From Oryzias latipes (lineage: Eukaryota > Chordata > Actinopteri > Beloniformes > Adrianichthyidae): 64,000 nucleotides of DNA. The position numbers were made by a program, and so were the translations under genes. Each line of letters opens with the position of its first letter. The stretch's first letter is position 1. Where the stretch lies: NCBI RefSeq assembly GCF_002234675.1, contig NC_019867.2:30540747-30604746 (forward strand), read 5' to 3'. Below the pieces are notes generated by a model that was not told the origin of the DNA, ran no database searches, and worked only from the letters and a program-made list of their open reading frames with translations. Positions 1 through 11,170 of the stretch are shown here, piece after piece.

Positions 1-833
1 AACACAACACAATAACTCACAACACAACACATTAACTCACAACATAACACAATAACTCACAACACAACACAATAACTCACAACAAAACACAATAACTCAC
101 AACACATTAACTCACAACACATTAACTCACAACACAACACAATAAATCACAACACAACACAATAACTCACAACATAATAACTCACAACACAACACATTAA
201 CTCACAACACAACACATTAACTCACAACACAACACAATTACTCACAACACAACACAATAACTCACAACACAACACATTAACTCACAACATAACACAATAA
301 CTCACAACACAACACAATAACTCACAACAAAACACAATAACTCACAACACATTAACTCACAACACATTAACTCACAACACAACACAATAAATCACAACAC
401 AACACAATAACTCACAACATAATAACTCACAACACAACACATTAACTTTACACACAACACATTAACTTTACACACAACACATTAACTCACAACACAACAC
501 ATTAACTTTACTCACAACACATTAACTCACAACACAACACAATAAATCACAACACAACACAATAACTCACAACATAATAACTCACAACACAACACATTAA
601 CTTTACACACAACACATTAACTTTACACACAACACATTAACTCACAACACAACACATTAACTTTACACACAACACATTAACTAACAACACAACACATTAA
701 CTCACAACATAACACAATAATTCACAACACATTATCTCACAACACAACACAACACATTAACTCATGGCCCAGAAGGGTCACAACACAACACATTAACTTA
801 CCTCACAACACTTTAACTCACAACGGAAGTAAA
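1..833. repeat. AT-rich tandem satellite, ~20-bp unit
   Basis: The stretch is a head-to-tail array of a unit close to AACACAACACAATAACTCAC, with variants carrying ATTAACTCAC, ATTAACTTTACAC and shortened units. Blocks of about 270 bases recur (compare 1-200 with 241-440), which suggests a higher-order duplication of the array. It breaks down after about 760 (a GGCCCAGAAGGG interruption) and ends near 833. The left edge of the window cuts it, so its true length is unknown. No coding potential is seen. Confidence 0.95.
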
Positions 834-1451
834 GCAGCAATGGAAGTGCTTTTATTCTGAAATTTGAGCGGCTAACTGCCTAACAGAAAGTAACGTCACA
901 GTGAGCTGTGGAGGGAGCATGATTTTTCTAAAGGAGCAGCTAGCAGCAGTGTTGCCAGAAACTTTCTCTTTATTAAGTTTGTCCTTCCTCTAAACACACA
1001 CAATATGAACGCACACCCCTCCCTCCGCTGTCACACCCAATGAGTTCTATCACTAGAGGAGACATCACGTGGTTCCTCATGGGAGGAGAGCATCGCCATC
1101 TTGGTGAGGTCAAGTTACTGCTGCAGTGAATGCATATGAACACATTTTTTGCGTAATACCACTTCATTGTTTGGGTTTCAACTGCCAAAATCAGAGAACT
1201 GAGTCCATGAAGGAGGAAGTATATCATTTCACAGATAAGTATTATAATTTTTTTCTTTTAATGCTGCAGGGGCTTTATTAATAGAACACATGTTGACATG
1301 CATCATGCTGCAGGGCTATTATCAACATGCCGCATGATGTACGGCGAATTTGCTGTCGACATAAATGTACATTTTATTTTGCTGAACCTGTATACAGCAT
1401 ACTAGGCTATTATAGTAATATAGATTTATACATTTCTGACTCAGTGACTGA
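834..1451. other. Intergenic, with a dispersed repeat at about 1057-1160
   Basis: No gene is seen. About 1057-1160 matches, in inverted orientation, about 30640-30750 (shared blocks include CCAAGATGG, CTGCAGCAGTGA and TGTGTTCAT with small changes), so this is a copy of a dispersed repeat. About 960-1035 also resembles 3620-3690, inside the DNA transposon. Confidence 0.5.
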
Positions 1452-1598
1452 ACTTTTCACTATTCAGACTTAAGGAAAAAGTGGATCTTAGCAATAAAAA
1501 GAGCTAACCCAGATGGATCACTGTGGTACCAACCAGTAATACAGTCTGACTGTTCAAAACATTTTGTGGAAACACATTTTGATGAGAGGCCAGACTGT
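1452..1598 (+). pseudogene. Relic THAP zinc-finger domain
   Basis: One frame from about 1452 to 1598 reads as the second half of a THAP domain. It has a LRKKW segment, then SLWYQP (the conserved Trp-x-Pro region), then SDCSKHF with the C-x2-H zinc ligand pair and the Phe that follows it, then HFDERPDC. The frame ends at a TAG at 1599-1601. THAP domains are DNA-binding modules of vertebrate THAP proteins and P-element-type transposases. The first two Cys ligands and any catalytic domain are not visible here. This is a broken exon of a THAP gene or a P-element relative; which one cannot be told. Confidence 0.6.
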
Positions 1599-1739
1599 TA
1601 GCTTGAAACCCGACACCATAACATCTGTGTTACACAAATTGATCACTCACATGAATCAGTATAAATCTATTGTTTTTCTTTGTTGTTGTTATTTTAGGGT
1701 AAATCTATTGTTCACTTTTGGACTTCTTTTGAATATTTA

Positions 1740-1791
<52 letters not shown>

Positions 1792-1797
1792 TTTTAT
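1740..1797. repeat. (ATT)n microsatellite
   Basis: About 18 consecutive ATT/TTA units, followed by AT-rich sequence with further short ATT runs to about 1925. Confidence 0.95.
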
Positions 1798-2011
1798 TAA
1801 TAATAATATTAATAGACTTATATTTTATTATTTATTGACTTATTATGTATGTATTGCTATTATTTATTGTTTGTATTGACTTACTATTGATTTATTATTA
1901 TTATTATTATTGACTTATTGTTGGGTCAAAGAGGTCTAAAACTCCTAAATGTTAACAAATAATAATTTTTTTATTTGTAAGAAGTCCTGCAACAATGCAT
2001 TTTCCCCAACA

Positions 2012-2046
2012 GACACACAAACACACACACACACACACACACACAC
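2012..2046. repeat. (CA)n microsatellite
   Basis: Dinucleotide run of ACACAC, slightly interrupted at its start, immediately left of the DNA transposon. Confidence 0.9.
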
Positions 2047-4591
2047 CCACTCCGCAACACTAGACACCAAGAATGTGGAGAGATGGGGTTTAGTATTTTG
2101 GAGAGTTCTGCTTGATAATCATGTTTCCATGTTTGAGATCATAAGATCATCCCAGGGAAAGTCTCTGCTTCAACTCCTGCAGTGAAAGCTGCATCTAAAT
2201 CTGACGCCGTGTTTGCATCTCTCTGACAGTTTGAAGCCAAAGCCCTTCCCCCGCCTCTCTACCTGCTTTTCCTCTCTACCTGTTCACATCTATGGCAGGC
2301 CATTTTAACATTGAAAGGCTAAGTTTGACTATCCGGAATGAACATTTTAGATATCAGCAACGTATTTCTCACTAGTCGTAATTACATTTTGGATAGTTGG
2401 AATTGTAATTCAAGATATCTGTAACGTAATTGTGATAGTCGAAACGACCGATAGAGATATCTATAATTCAGTTTTGACTAGCCAAAACTGAATTACAGAT
2501 ATCTGCAATGACGTCATTGAAAACGACATTCAACTCGTCACACATCTTAAATGACAATTGTAGATATCTGCAATTCAGTTTTGCCTAGGCAGAATGACAG
2601 TTACAGATATCTCAAACGTCATTATCACTAGCTCCTCCTGTCTTGCACGGGCTGCAGCATTAAAAAGACGATTAAAAATCGCTTCGCCCGCTGGCTGCTC
2701 TACGACGGAGATTTAGGGCCACCAAAAAAGTAAAATTAAAAGATTTTAAGTCGTAAATGTACGATATTAAGTGGAAGTGAGCATGATGAGCAGCAGGTGA
2801 ACGCCACACAGCAGCAGCAGACCGACTAAACTTTGTTGAAGAGGTGAGCTGAATGTTTATTGATAACGTTCTAAATGTTTGGAAATTCGTTAGTTTGATT
2901 TATGATTTATTCATGTTTTATCCATCGATGGGTGGTTTGCAGGATCTCTGCAGCCCGAAGCCGTCAGTGTCCCTGCAGATGTCCACCTGAATCCTTTCTT
3001 TCTCCATTAAAGACAAGATCTCTACGTTTCTGTGACGCTTCCGTCTGTGGAGGAGCACTTTTTGGCATTTTCAACGTAGTAATGCTAAAATAACAGACTA
3101 TTTTCATTCCTCTTTATTGTTTTATGTTGGATCGGGACGCTTCATCTGGAGGAGAGGTGTATCTAACACTGTTTACTTCCGCATTGGTGTTCGGATGACA
3201 GGTTCATGACATTAGGTGACAGATGTACTTCAGGATATGTGAATGAAAAGGAGAATAAAGGCTGCAGCGGTTCTCTGCACCCACACGTGTCTCTGAGCTC
3301 CTCATTTTACAGATGAAACTCCGCTTTACCGACACCGAACCCCGGAAAGCCGGCTCTACTGACAATAATCTGATTTTGATTCGCCAAAAGGTTCAGAATC
3401 ACTTCGGTTAAAGGTATCCGGAAATAAAGCTAGGCTCCGATAAACGGAAGACTTGGTGTTTTTCTCTTTTCTTTTCTCTCTTTCCGATCGCGGTCAGAAG
3501 CGCAGGGGAGATTTCCTCCGCCGAAGGCGATTCTTCCTCGGGGTTCACTTTCCTGATCGGAACCCTAAGCCTCCAGTGCGGATTAAGAACGACTCCAAAA
3601 CAGTTATTCTGGGGGGGGACACCTTCTCTTTATTACGGTGCTCCGTCCTCCGAACACACAGTATCAACGCACACACCTCCGCTCCGTGCTCACCCCCATC
3701 TCAGCACACACACACGCACGCATGCGCGCGTGCACACACACAGACACACACTCCACCACACTTTTATCTCCTAAATTTACGAGATAAAAGTTGTAATTAA
3801 AGAAAACAAAACGTTTTTTGTAAACTGGTCCTAAAACCCCGTCGTACTGCTGCAACATGGTGCTAATCAGTGCTAATTACAAGTTAGCAGGTGCGATTTG
3901 AATATTACAACAACACGCTTTGCTCCTCCCCTAAAAGTGCGATGCGGACCTAATTTGCATACAGATATCTGTGACGTCATTTCGCCTAGTCGAAACTCTA
4001 ATTCAAGATATCTGTAATTACATTTTGACTATCCTGAATGAACATTACAGATATCTCAAGTTTCAGATATCTCTATTCAAATTTCATTTCAAGATATCTG
4101 TAACTTGATTATAGATATCTACAAATAAATGATGACTATCCCTAACTCCAGTTTGAGATATCTACAATGTCATTTTGACTAGTCATAATTCCAGTTACAG
4201 ATATCTACAACGTCATTTCGCCTAGTCAAAACTTAATTTAAGATATCTGAAAAGGAACATGTAGATATCTTAAATTGACTTGAATTAAAGATATCTTTAA
4301 CTTGAGTTTTGACTAGTAAGAATGAAATTGTAGATATCTGAAACTGGAATTACAGATATCTACAATTCAGTTACAGATATCCGTAATTCATGAAGTGGAT
4401 ATCTGCAACTGAATTGTAGATATCTGTAATTGTAAACCCCATACAAATGAATGGTGAAAAATCTAGCCACAGGGGTTGCAATCTAGCCACAGGGGTTGCA
4501 AGCCAGTTGCCCCTGTGCCGGTCCCAAGCCCGGATAAATAGAGAGGGTTGCGTCAGGAAGGGCATCCGGCGTAAAAATTGCCAAAATAAAC

Positions 4592-5231
4592 ATGCGAATC
4601 ATCCACAACACTTTAGACATACCGGATCGGTCGAGGCCCGGGTTAACAACGACCGCCACCGATGCTGTTAACCTACAGGGTGTCGGTGGAAATTTGACTA
4701 CTGTTGGTGGAAGAAAGAGGGGAGGCAGAAGGGTCCGTGGCCAGAGAGAGAAGGGAAAAGGCAGGAACATAGGTTTGAGAATAGGGACTCTTAACGTTGG
4801 CACAATGACAGGGAAAGGCAGAGAGCTGGCAGACATGATGGAGAGAAGGAAGGTAGATGTACTGTGTGTGCAGGAGACAAGGTGGAAGGGCAGCAAGGCA
4901 CGTAGTATTGGAGGAGGATACAAACTGTTCTATCATGGTGTTGATAGGAAGAGAAACGGGGTAGGTGTGATTCTGAAGGGGGAGTTTGTAAACAGTGTTC
5001 TAGAGGTGAAAAGAGTCTCAGACAGGATGATGAGCCTAAAGTTATAAATTGAAGGGGTGATGGTGAATGTAGTCAGTGGGTATGCGCCACAGGTTGGCGG
5101 TGAGTTAGAAGTGAAGGAGAGATTCTGGAGTGAGTTGGATGAGGTCATAGAGAGTATCCCCAGAGGAGAGAGTTGTTATTGGAGCAGACTTTAATGGACA
5201 TGTTGGTGAGGGCAACAGAGGTGATGAGGAG
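4592..5231 (+). pseudogene. RTE endonuclease region, interrupted by a stop and a frameshift
   Basis: The reading from 4592 gives an apurinic-type endonuclease start: IGTLNVGTMTGKG, then VLCVQETRWKGSKAR with the catalytic-type Glu, then a GGGYKLFYHG block. A TAA at 5045-5047 stops it. The same frame then resumes until about 5165-5175, where a small deletion in a GAGAGAG run shifts the frame; the GADFNGH motif (about 5185-5205) is read in the next frame. The protein is of the type often labelled craniofacial development protein 2-like in vertebrate annotation. With these two lesions this copy cannot make an intact endonuclease-RT polyprotein. Confidence 0.85.
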
Positions 5232-7583
5232 GTGATGGGCAGGTTTGGTGTGAAGGAAAGGAATCTGGAGGGACAGATGGTGGTGGACTTTGCGAAGAGG
5301 ATGGAAATGGCTGTAGTCAACACTTACTTCCAGAAGAGAGAGGAACATAGAGTGACATACAGAAGTGGAGGTAGGAGTACTCAGGTGGACTACATCCTAT
5401 GTAGACGAGGTCATTTGAGAGAGGTTAATGACTGCAAAGTGGTGGTAGGAGAGAGTGTAGCCAGACAGCACCGTATGGTGGTGTGTAAAATGACTCTGGA
5501 GGTCAGGAAGAAGAAGAGAGGGAAAACAGAAAAGAAGACCAAGTGGTGGAAGCTACAGAATGAAGAAACTTGTGAGGAATTTAGGCAGAAGTTGAGGCAG
5601 GTCCTGGGTGGTCAGGATGAGCTTCCAGATGACTGGAAAACTACAGCAGAGATTATCAGGGAAACAGGTAGGAAGGTGCTAGGTGTGTCATCTGGAAAGA
5701 GGAAAGACGGTAAAGACACTTGGTGGTGGAATGAGGAAGTACAGGACTGCGTCCAGAGGAAGAGGTTGGCTAAAAGGAAGTGGGATGTAGAAAGGACTGA
5801 GGAAGGTAGACAGGAGTACAAGGAAGCGCAGCGTAGAGTGAAGAGAGAGGTGGTAAAGGCCAAACAGAAAGCTTACGATGAGCTATATGACAGGTTAGAC
5901 ACAAAGGAAGGAGAAAAGGACTTGTGCAGGCTAGCCAGACAGAGAGACAGAGATGGGAAGGACGTGCAACAGATAAGGGTGATTAAGGACAGAGACGGAA
6001 AGGTGCTAACAACCCAGGAGAGTGTACAGAAAAGATGGAAGGAGTATTTTGAGGAGCTGATGAACGTGGAAAATGACAGGGAAAGAAGGGAGGAAGATGT
6101 GGTTGTTGTGGAGCAGGAAGTTGCAGAGATTGGAAAGGATGAGGTTAGGAAGGCTCTGAAAAGGATGAAGAGCGGAAAGGCCGTTGGTCCTGATGACCTA
6201 CCTGTGGAGGTATGGAAGTGCCTAGGAGAGACAGCAGTGGAATTTCTAACTAGGTTGTTCAATAGGATTTTAGAGAGTGAGAAGATGCCTGAGGAATGGA
6301 GGAGAAGCGTTCTGGTTCCGATCTTTAAGAACAAGGGTGACACGCAGAACTGCAGCAACTATAGAGGAATAAAGTTGATGAGCCACACAATGAAGCTGTG
6401 GGAAAGAGTAGTGGAAGCCAGGCTTAGGAAGAAGGTGGAGATTTGTGAGCAGCAGTATGGTTTCATGCCCCGTAAGAGCACCACTGATGCCATTTTTGCT
6501 TTGAGAATGTTGATGGAAAAGTACAGAGATGGTCAGAAGGAGCTGCATTGTGTGTTCGTAGATTTAGAGAAGGCGTATGACAGGGTGCCGAGGGAGGAGC
6601 TGTGGTACTGTATGAGGTCGTCTGGAGTGGCAGAGAAGTATGTCAGAGTAGTTCAGGACATGTATGAGAGAAGTATGACGGTGGTGAGATGTGCTGCAGG
6701 TCAGACAGAGGAGTTCAAGGTGGAGGTGGGACTACACCAAGGATCAGCTTTGAGTCCTTTTTTGTTTGCTATGCTGATGGACAGGCTGACAGACGAGGTA
6801 AGACAGGAATCTCCCTGGACAATGATGTTTGCGGATGACATTGTAATTTGCAGTAAGAGTAGAGAGCAGGTGGAGGAACAGCTAGAGAGGTGGAGGTTTG
6901 CTCTGGAAAGAAGAGGCATGAAGGTCAGTCGCAGTAAGATAGAATACATGTGTCTGAACGAGAGGGATGAAGGTAGAAGCGTTAGGTTACAGGGGGCTGA
7001 GGTGAAGAAGGTGCAGGAGTTTAAGTACTTGGGGTCAACAGTTCAGTGTGATGGGGAGTGTGGAAAAGAGATGAAGAGGCGAGTGCAGGCAGGTTGGAGC
7101 GGGTGGAGGAAAGTGTCAGGAGTGTTGTGTGACAGAAGAGTGTCAGCAAGACTCAAAGGAAAGGTGTACAAGACAGTGGTGAGACCAGCTCTGCTCTATG
7201 GGTTAGAGACGGTAGCAGTGAGACAGAGACAAGAGGCTGAGATGGAGGTAGCAGAGATGAAGATGTTGAGGTTCTCCTTAGGAGTGACCAGGTTAGACAG
7301 GATAAGGAACGAGTACATCAGAGGGACGGCTCATGTTGCCTGTGTTAGCGACAAAGTCAGAGAAGCCAGACTGAGATGGTTTGGACATGTTCAGAGGAGG
7401 GATAGTGGATATATTGGTAGAAGGATGTTGGAGATGGAGCTGCCTGGCAGGAGGGCAAGAGGACGGCCAAAGAGGAGATATATGGATGTCTTAACAGAGG
7501 ACATGAAGTTGGCTAATGTTAGGGTAGAAGATGTTCATGATAGAGTGAGGTGGAAAAGGATGATTGGCTGTGGCGACCCCTGA
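5232..7583 (+). CDS. RTE LINE reverse transcriptase ORF (endonuclease C-terminus plus RT)
   Basis: A 783-codon open frame with no internal stop. The N-terminus holds the end of the endonuclease (YRSGGRSTQVDYILCRR, the usual S-x-x-D-Y block). A Lys/Arg/Glu-rich linker follows, then reverse transcriptase: SGKAVGPDDLPVEVWK, NYRGIKLMSHTMK, QYGFMPRKSTTDAIF, VFVDLEKAYDRVP, GLHQGSALSPFLF and the catalytic FADD at about 6828-6840. A C-terminal LRWFGHVQRR ... GRRARGRPKRRYMD block ends at CGDP-stop. The likely role is target-primed reverse transcription of its own RNA. The RT half looks intact; the frame is cut off from its natural start by the lesions upstream, so the first Met here is only the first available one. 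Confidence 0.93.
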   Translation: MMGRFGVKERNLEGQMVVDFAKRMEMAVVNTYFQKREEHRVTYRSGGRSTQVDYILCRRGHLREVNDCKVVVGESVARQHRMVVCKMTLEVRKKKRGKTEKKTKWWKLQNEETCEEFRQKLRQVLGGQDELPDDWKTTAEIIRETGRKVLGVSSGKRKDGKDTWWWNEEVQDCVQRKRLAKRKWDVERTEEGRQEYKEAQRRVKREVVKAKQKAYDELYDRLDTKEGEKDLCRLARQRDRDGKDVQQIRVIKDRDGKVLTTQESVQKRWKEYFEELMNVENDRERREEDVVVVEQEVAEIGKDEVRKALKRMKSGKAVGPDDLPVEVWKCLGETAVEFLTRLFNRILESEKMPEEWRRSVLVPIFKNKGDTQNCSNYRGIKLMSHTMKLWERVVEARLRKKVEICEQQYGFMPRKSTTDAIFALRMLMEKYRDGQKELHCVFVDLEKAYDRVPREELWYCMRSSGVAEKYVRVVQDMYERSMTVVRCAAGQTEEFKVEVGLHQGSALSPFLFAMLMDRLTDEVRQESPWTMMFADDIVICSKSREQVEEQLERWRFALERRGMKVSRSKIEYMCLNERDEGRSVRLQGAEVKKVQEFKYLGSTVQCDGECGKEMKRRVQAGWSGWRKVSGVLCDRRVSARLKGKVYKTVVRPALLYGLETVAVRQRQEAEMEVAEMKMLRFSLGVTRLDRIRNEYIRGTAHVACVSDKVREARLRWFGHVQRRDSGYIGRRMLEMELPGRRARGRPKRRYMDVLTEDMKLANVRVEDVHDRVRWKRMIGCGDP

Positions 7584-7984
7584 TGGGAAAAGCCGAAAGA
7601 GAAAGAAGATACAAATGAATGGTGAAAGTGGTGTCATTTGTCCTAGGAATAATATCTTTGAGGATATCTAAAATTACGATTACGGATAGGAAGAATGTAG
7701 TTGCGGATATCTGAAATGTTCTTTTTGACTAGGCAAAACTCAAATAAAGATATCTGCAACACACATCCAGTCTAGCCTTTTAATGTTAAAATGGCCTGCC
7801 ATAGGTCGCGGCATGAAAGGAGCCTTCAGTGACGTTGTTTACCTGCGTAATTACGTACGTGAACCGCATAATAGGCTGGAGCAGTTAGTCACCAGTCACA
7901 TTCACTGACTCACATTGAAAAATAGCTCCAAATACATTTTTATGTATTTATTTTATTTTGAATTCAAATTCGTTTTTTTCTTTC

Positions 7985-8223
7985 CTGTGCGCCGCTTAGA
8001 TTTTCTGTGCGCGGAGAGTGTCAGCAGTGCGCAATTGCGCACGCGCGCAGCTGAGAGGGAACAGTGGTCTCGCCCGGAGAGTAATGGCTTGACAGCAGTG
8101 GAGTCAGGCAGTGACAGAAATAGATTTCCGGGAAACACTTGAGTGGAGAATAAAAAGGCTGTTCAGCAGCAGAAATCCTGCAAAACTGAAACCAGACTCA
8201 GAGAAGAAGAGGAGCTGCAGCAG
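7985..8223 (+). promoter_or_regulatory. Likely promoter and 5' UTR exon of the PLAAT-family gene
   Basis: A CpG-rich patch (GCGCAATTGCGCACGCGCGC near 8030-8050) precedes a TATA-like AATAAAAAGG at about 8147-8156. About 30 bases later a purine-rich leader runs to a consensus donor CAG|GTGAGT at 8223/8224. The next acceptor in the same direction is CTGCAG|AAC at 11140/11141, just before the ATG. The transcription start near 8178 is an inference from spacing only. Confidence 0.5.
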
Positions 8224-9102
8224 GTGAGTAAACTGGAGGGAAGGTTTCTCATTTCTGTCATGATTCTGGATTGTAGATGTGAGTTTCAGTTCATTTACGA
8301 TGAGAGTCAGACTCTGATGCTGTAATCTAGATTTTATCCTATGACTGTGTCATTGTTAACAGGGAGAAAAAACATCGAACCCACCAAGTTATTGATGCAA
8401 ATGATAATGATTGGATGTTTAAACCTCAAATCTGATTAAATACTAAATAATAAACAGAAGATTTTATGTTGGAGTTGATCATTTATATGTGTGAAGTTCA
8501 GAAAGATAGTTTGGTTAAGTTTTTTTAATTAACTTTAAAACAAAACATATATTTATCTCACTATTGTTGATTTCTGAAAATTTAACATCACAGCAAAAAG
8601 AAAATAATATTTAAAAAAATTGTTTTGGGATCAAAGGTGAGATTTTATAACATTCAATAAATTTCTTGTTTATTTAAAAATTATGAATCAGAGTTAACTT
8701 TATGTTAAAAATAATTTAGAAAAAACTTACAAAAGTCACAAAGCCAACTTGTTTTTACTTTGACAAACTGCAAACAAATTTTAGAAAACAACAAATCAAA
8801 AAACAAAAGGAAATAAAAAAATCACAATTATTCCTGTTGAGTATTTTTTTAATGTTTATTTGCATCATTTCTTAATGGACAAAACAACAATAAAGGGATG
8901 AAAATGCAGATGAAAACGTCAGCTGAGTCTGTCTGAAGGAATCTGAGCTACAAGACAAACAGGAAAAGGAAACGGTAAGGAGGCAATTTGGTGTAATCTC
9001 AGGGAAACTCCATCTAGAAAGATCTGGATCAGAGAATCTTGTTCAACTTTCACTTTTGTTTTCCTGCAACTCCGTCCTCTTCAGAGAAGACCTATAAAAA
9101 AA

Positions 9103-9137
<35 letters not shown>

Positions 9138-11140
9138 TTTGTTTGAACATTATTGTTTGTGTACTGATGATTAAAAACTACACAGTGAGAGTCCACAAAT
9201 ACTTTTGTATTACCAGATGAGGGGTTTTATACAAAGACAGAAAGCAGCAACCAGCGTACGTCAGGCTCTGCTGTAAACCGTGCAGAGGGGGGGAGCATCA
9301 TGACACTCCAAAAGCGCTGATAGCCATAACACTGATGGCTCTGTACGAAGCGCGTGCCACGGACACAACAGCCTCCTAAATGAGCTCGTATTTATCGGGT
9401 GAGAACTGCAGAGCTGATAGCAGGAGGACACACGGTATGGAAGCATTTGAGGAGCATAATTAAAAAGAAAAGGCAAAACCAGAAAGGCTTTTTCATTTTC
9501 AAAATGAAGCTGCATTTTTTGACTCCAAATTAAAATGAAAAAGGAATACTTAAAATGCTTTTTCATTTCCTTCCTCAATACAGCTTATTCTGTCACTTAG
9601 TTAAAATGATAATGAAAATGAGATTTGACATTTCATTTTCAAAAAGTCATCTGGTAAATGTGTAGCATAATTCATTTAGAAATGTCTCATCCGACTATTA
9701 AAATGGATTAATAGAAATTCTTTTTCATTTTTAAAATGTAACCGCCGCTGAAGTTAGCGTGCGATTCACAGCTTCTGATTCGCGAAGGCACTAAAGGAAC
9801 ATTCCACTGCATTTTTTACATTTAGATCACCTAAAACCGGGTCCTGTTCACAAACCGCTGGGCCTGGACTGCTCAAACCTGGATTCCTGGATCTTAATGC
9901 GGACACACAGAGAAAGCAGTGACGTCATCGCCCCGCCTCCCCTTTGCTACTGCTCACTGATAATGAATATTGCTACAGATCTTGCAGGTTGGATGTGAAA
10001 ATGCAAATACGATCCCCTCTTTGCATTTTCGTTTTAATTATGACACAGAATAAGCGGTTTCAAGCAGAAAATGAAAAAGCATTTTGAAATATTGCTTTTT
10101 CATTTGAATTTGGAGTCATTTGATGCAGTTACATTTTGAAAATGAAAAAGCATTTCTGTTAATCCATTTTAATTGTCAGATTAGACATTTCTAAATGAAT
10201 TATGCTACACATTTACCAGAGAACATTTTGAAAATGAAATGTTAAATACCATTTTCATTTTAATTAAGTGACAGAATAAGTGATGTTGAGGAAGGAAATG
10301 AAAAAGCATTTTGGTGGATTGCAGCTTCATTTTAATTTGGAGTCAAAAAATGCAGCTTCATTTTGGAAATGAAAAAGGATTTCTGGTTTTGCCTTTTCTT
10401 TTTAATTATGCTCCACAAATGCTTCCATAACACGCGGGGCGGCTTCAATAAACACTCCGGTTGTCCGGAGTGGTCTTCTGCCGGGGACATGATGTGCCGC
10501 GGGGCAGAAAGCGACTTTCTGGTGACAGAGAGTTTGCGCTGAATGACTTTAAACACGCGTCTGCAGTGACGTATTGGCCGTTCTGGATGTCAATCAAGTC
10601 CCGTATTTCTCCGTGAGGATTTTGATTGGCTGTTGGATTTTTAAGAAGTACTTTTTTTTAAAAATCTTTGTCTACCCTCATGTCCTTGAAGATCAACCGG
10701 TCGATCGCGATCGACGTAATGAGCACCGCTGCCCTAAACTCTTCAACTAATCGAATTGCTGCACAAAGACTTGAAAAGCATATTTTAGAATCAATCGTCC
10801 ATCACACCAAATGCTTCTTTCCATGTTGAGCTCTTTGAGATTTGACCTCAAAGAAACAAATCCTCATCTGAATCCCTCTTCCCTTCAAAAAACATTCTTC
10901 TAAAACAATAACCTGATTTCCATCCTTCTGTGTAAAATCATTTCAGAAAATCCAAACAGTGGGATTAGTTTCTCTGATGTCTTTAAGGTTTGAATAAAAT
11001 CACTCAAACTCTGCAGAAGTTCAGCAAAACACTGGCTGTCATGGTTTGAGTGATGCTTTAGTCTGCCCCCCCCCCCCCCCCCCCATCCCAAAAATCAAGT
11101 TTTATCTGTATCATGACTCTGATTTTGGCTTCTTCTGCAG
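8224..11140 (+). other. Intron 1 of the PLAAT-family gene (5' UTR intron)
   Basis: AT-rich non-coding sequence bounded by GTGAGT and CTGCAG. It contains a (GT)n run at 9103-9133, a palindromic MITE at 9438-10427 and a C-run at about 11069-11084. No exon of another gene was found in it. Confidence 0.5.
9438..10427. mobile_element. Palindromic MITE, copy 1 (TA target)
   Basis: The left end TGGAAGCATTTGAGGAGC and the right end GCTCCACAAATGCTTCCA are inverted repeats that extend over several hundred bases, and both are bordered by TA (9436-9437 and 10428-10429). The arms are built from repeats of CATTTTGAAAATGAAAAAGC and its complement; the centre (about 9740-10010) is unique sequence. It has no coding capacity. 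Copy 2 lies in intron 4 of the same gene. Confidence 0.8.
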
Positions 11141-11170
11141 AACAAAGTCTCTGTCTTCCTCGGCCTCAAC

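Larger units (their letters stand above)
4460..7608 (+). mobile_element. RTE-clade LINE, nearly full length, with target-site duplication
   Basis: The element is flanked by the 19-bp direct repeat ATACAAATGAATGGTGAAA at 4441-4459 and 7609-7627. It opens with a tandem pair of a 20-bp unit (4460-4499), continues through the fish RTE 5' region (GGTCCCAAGCCCGGATAAAT), then endonuclease and reverse transcriptase, and ends in GCCGAAAGAGAAAGAAG without a long poly-A, as expected for RTE elements. It sits inside the AGATATCT-rich DNA transposon, so it is younger than that element. A near-identical truncated copy lies at 43207-43661. Confidence 0.92.
2290..7804. mobile_element. Non-autonomous DNA transposon with 31-bp inverted ends and AGATATCT sub-terminal repeats
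   Basis: The left end 2290-2320 begins CTATGGCAGGCCATTTTAAC and is the inverted complement of 7774-7804 with one mismatch. Both arms (about 2330-2640, 3955-4440 and 7650-7770) are packed with the palindrome AGATATCT, alternating with TTTTGACTAG-type segments. This is the sub-terminal repeat pattern of a fold-back or MITE-like element. The core, about 2650-3950, has no long frame and no recognisable transposase. A TA target duplication is possible because TA sits at each end, but this is not certain. Without the RTE inserted at 4460-7608, the element is about 2.35 kb. Confidence 0.8.

Noticed and set aside
1..833. CRISPR-like regularly spaced repeats
   Set aside because: Units are directly abutting with no unique spacers, and the genome is plainly eukaryotic.
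4483..4923. 146-codon minus-strand frame at the RTE 5' end
   Set aside because: Shadow of the endonuclease frame; Pro/Leu-rich composition mirrors the purine-rich sense strand.
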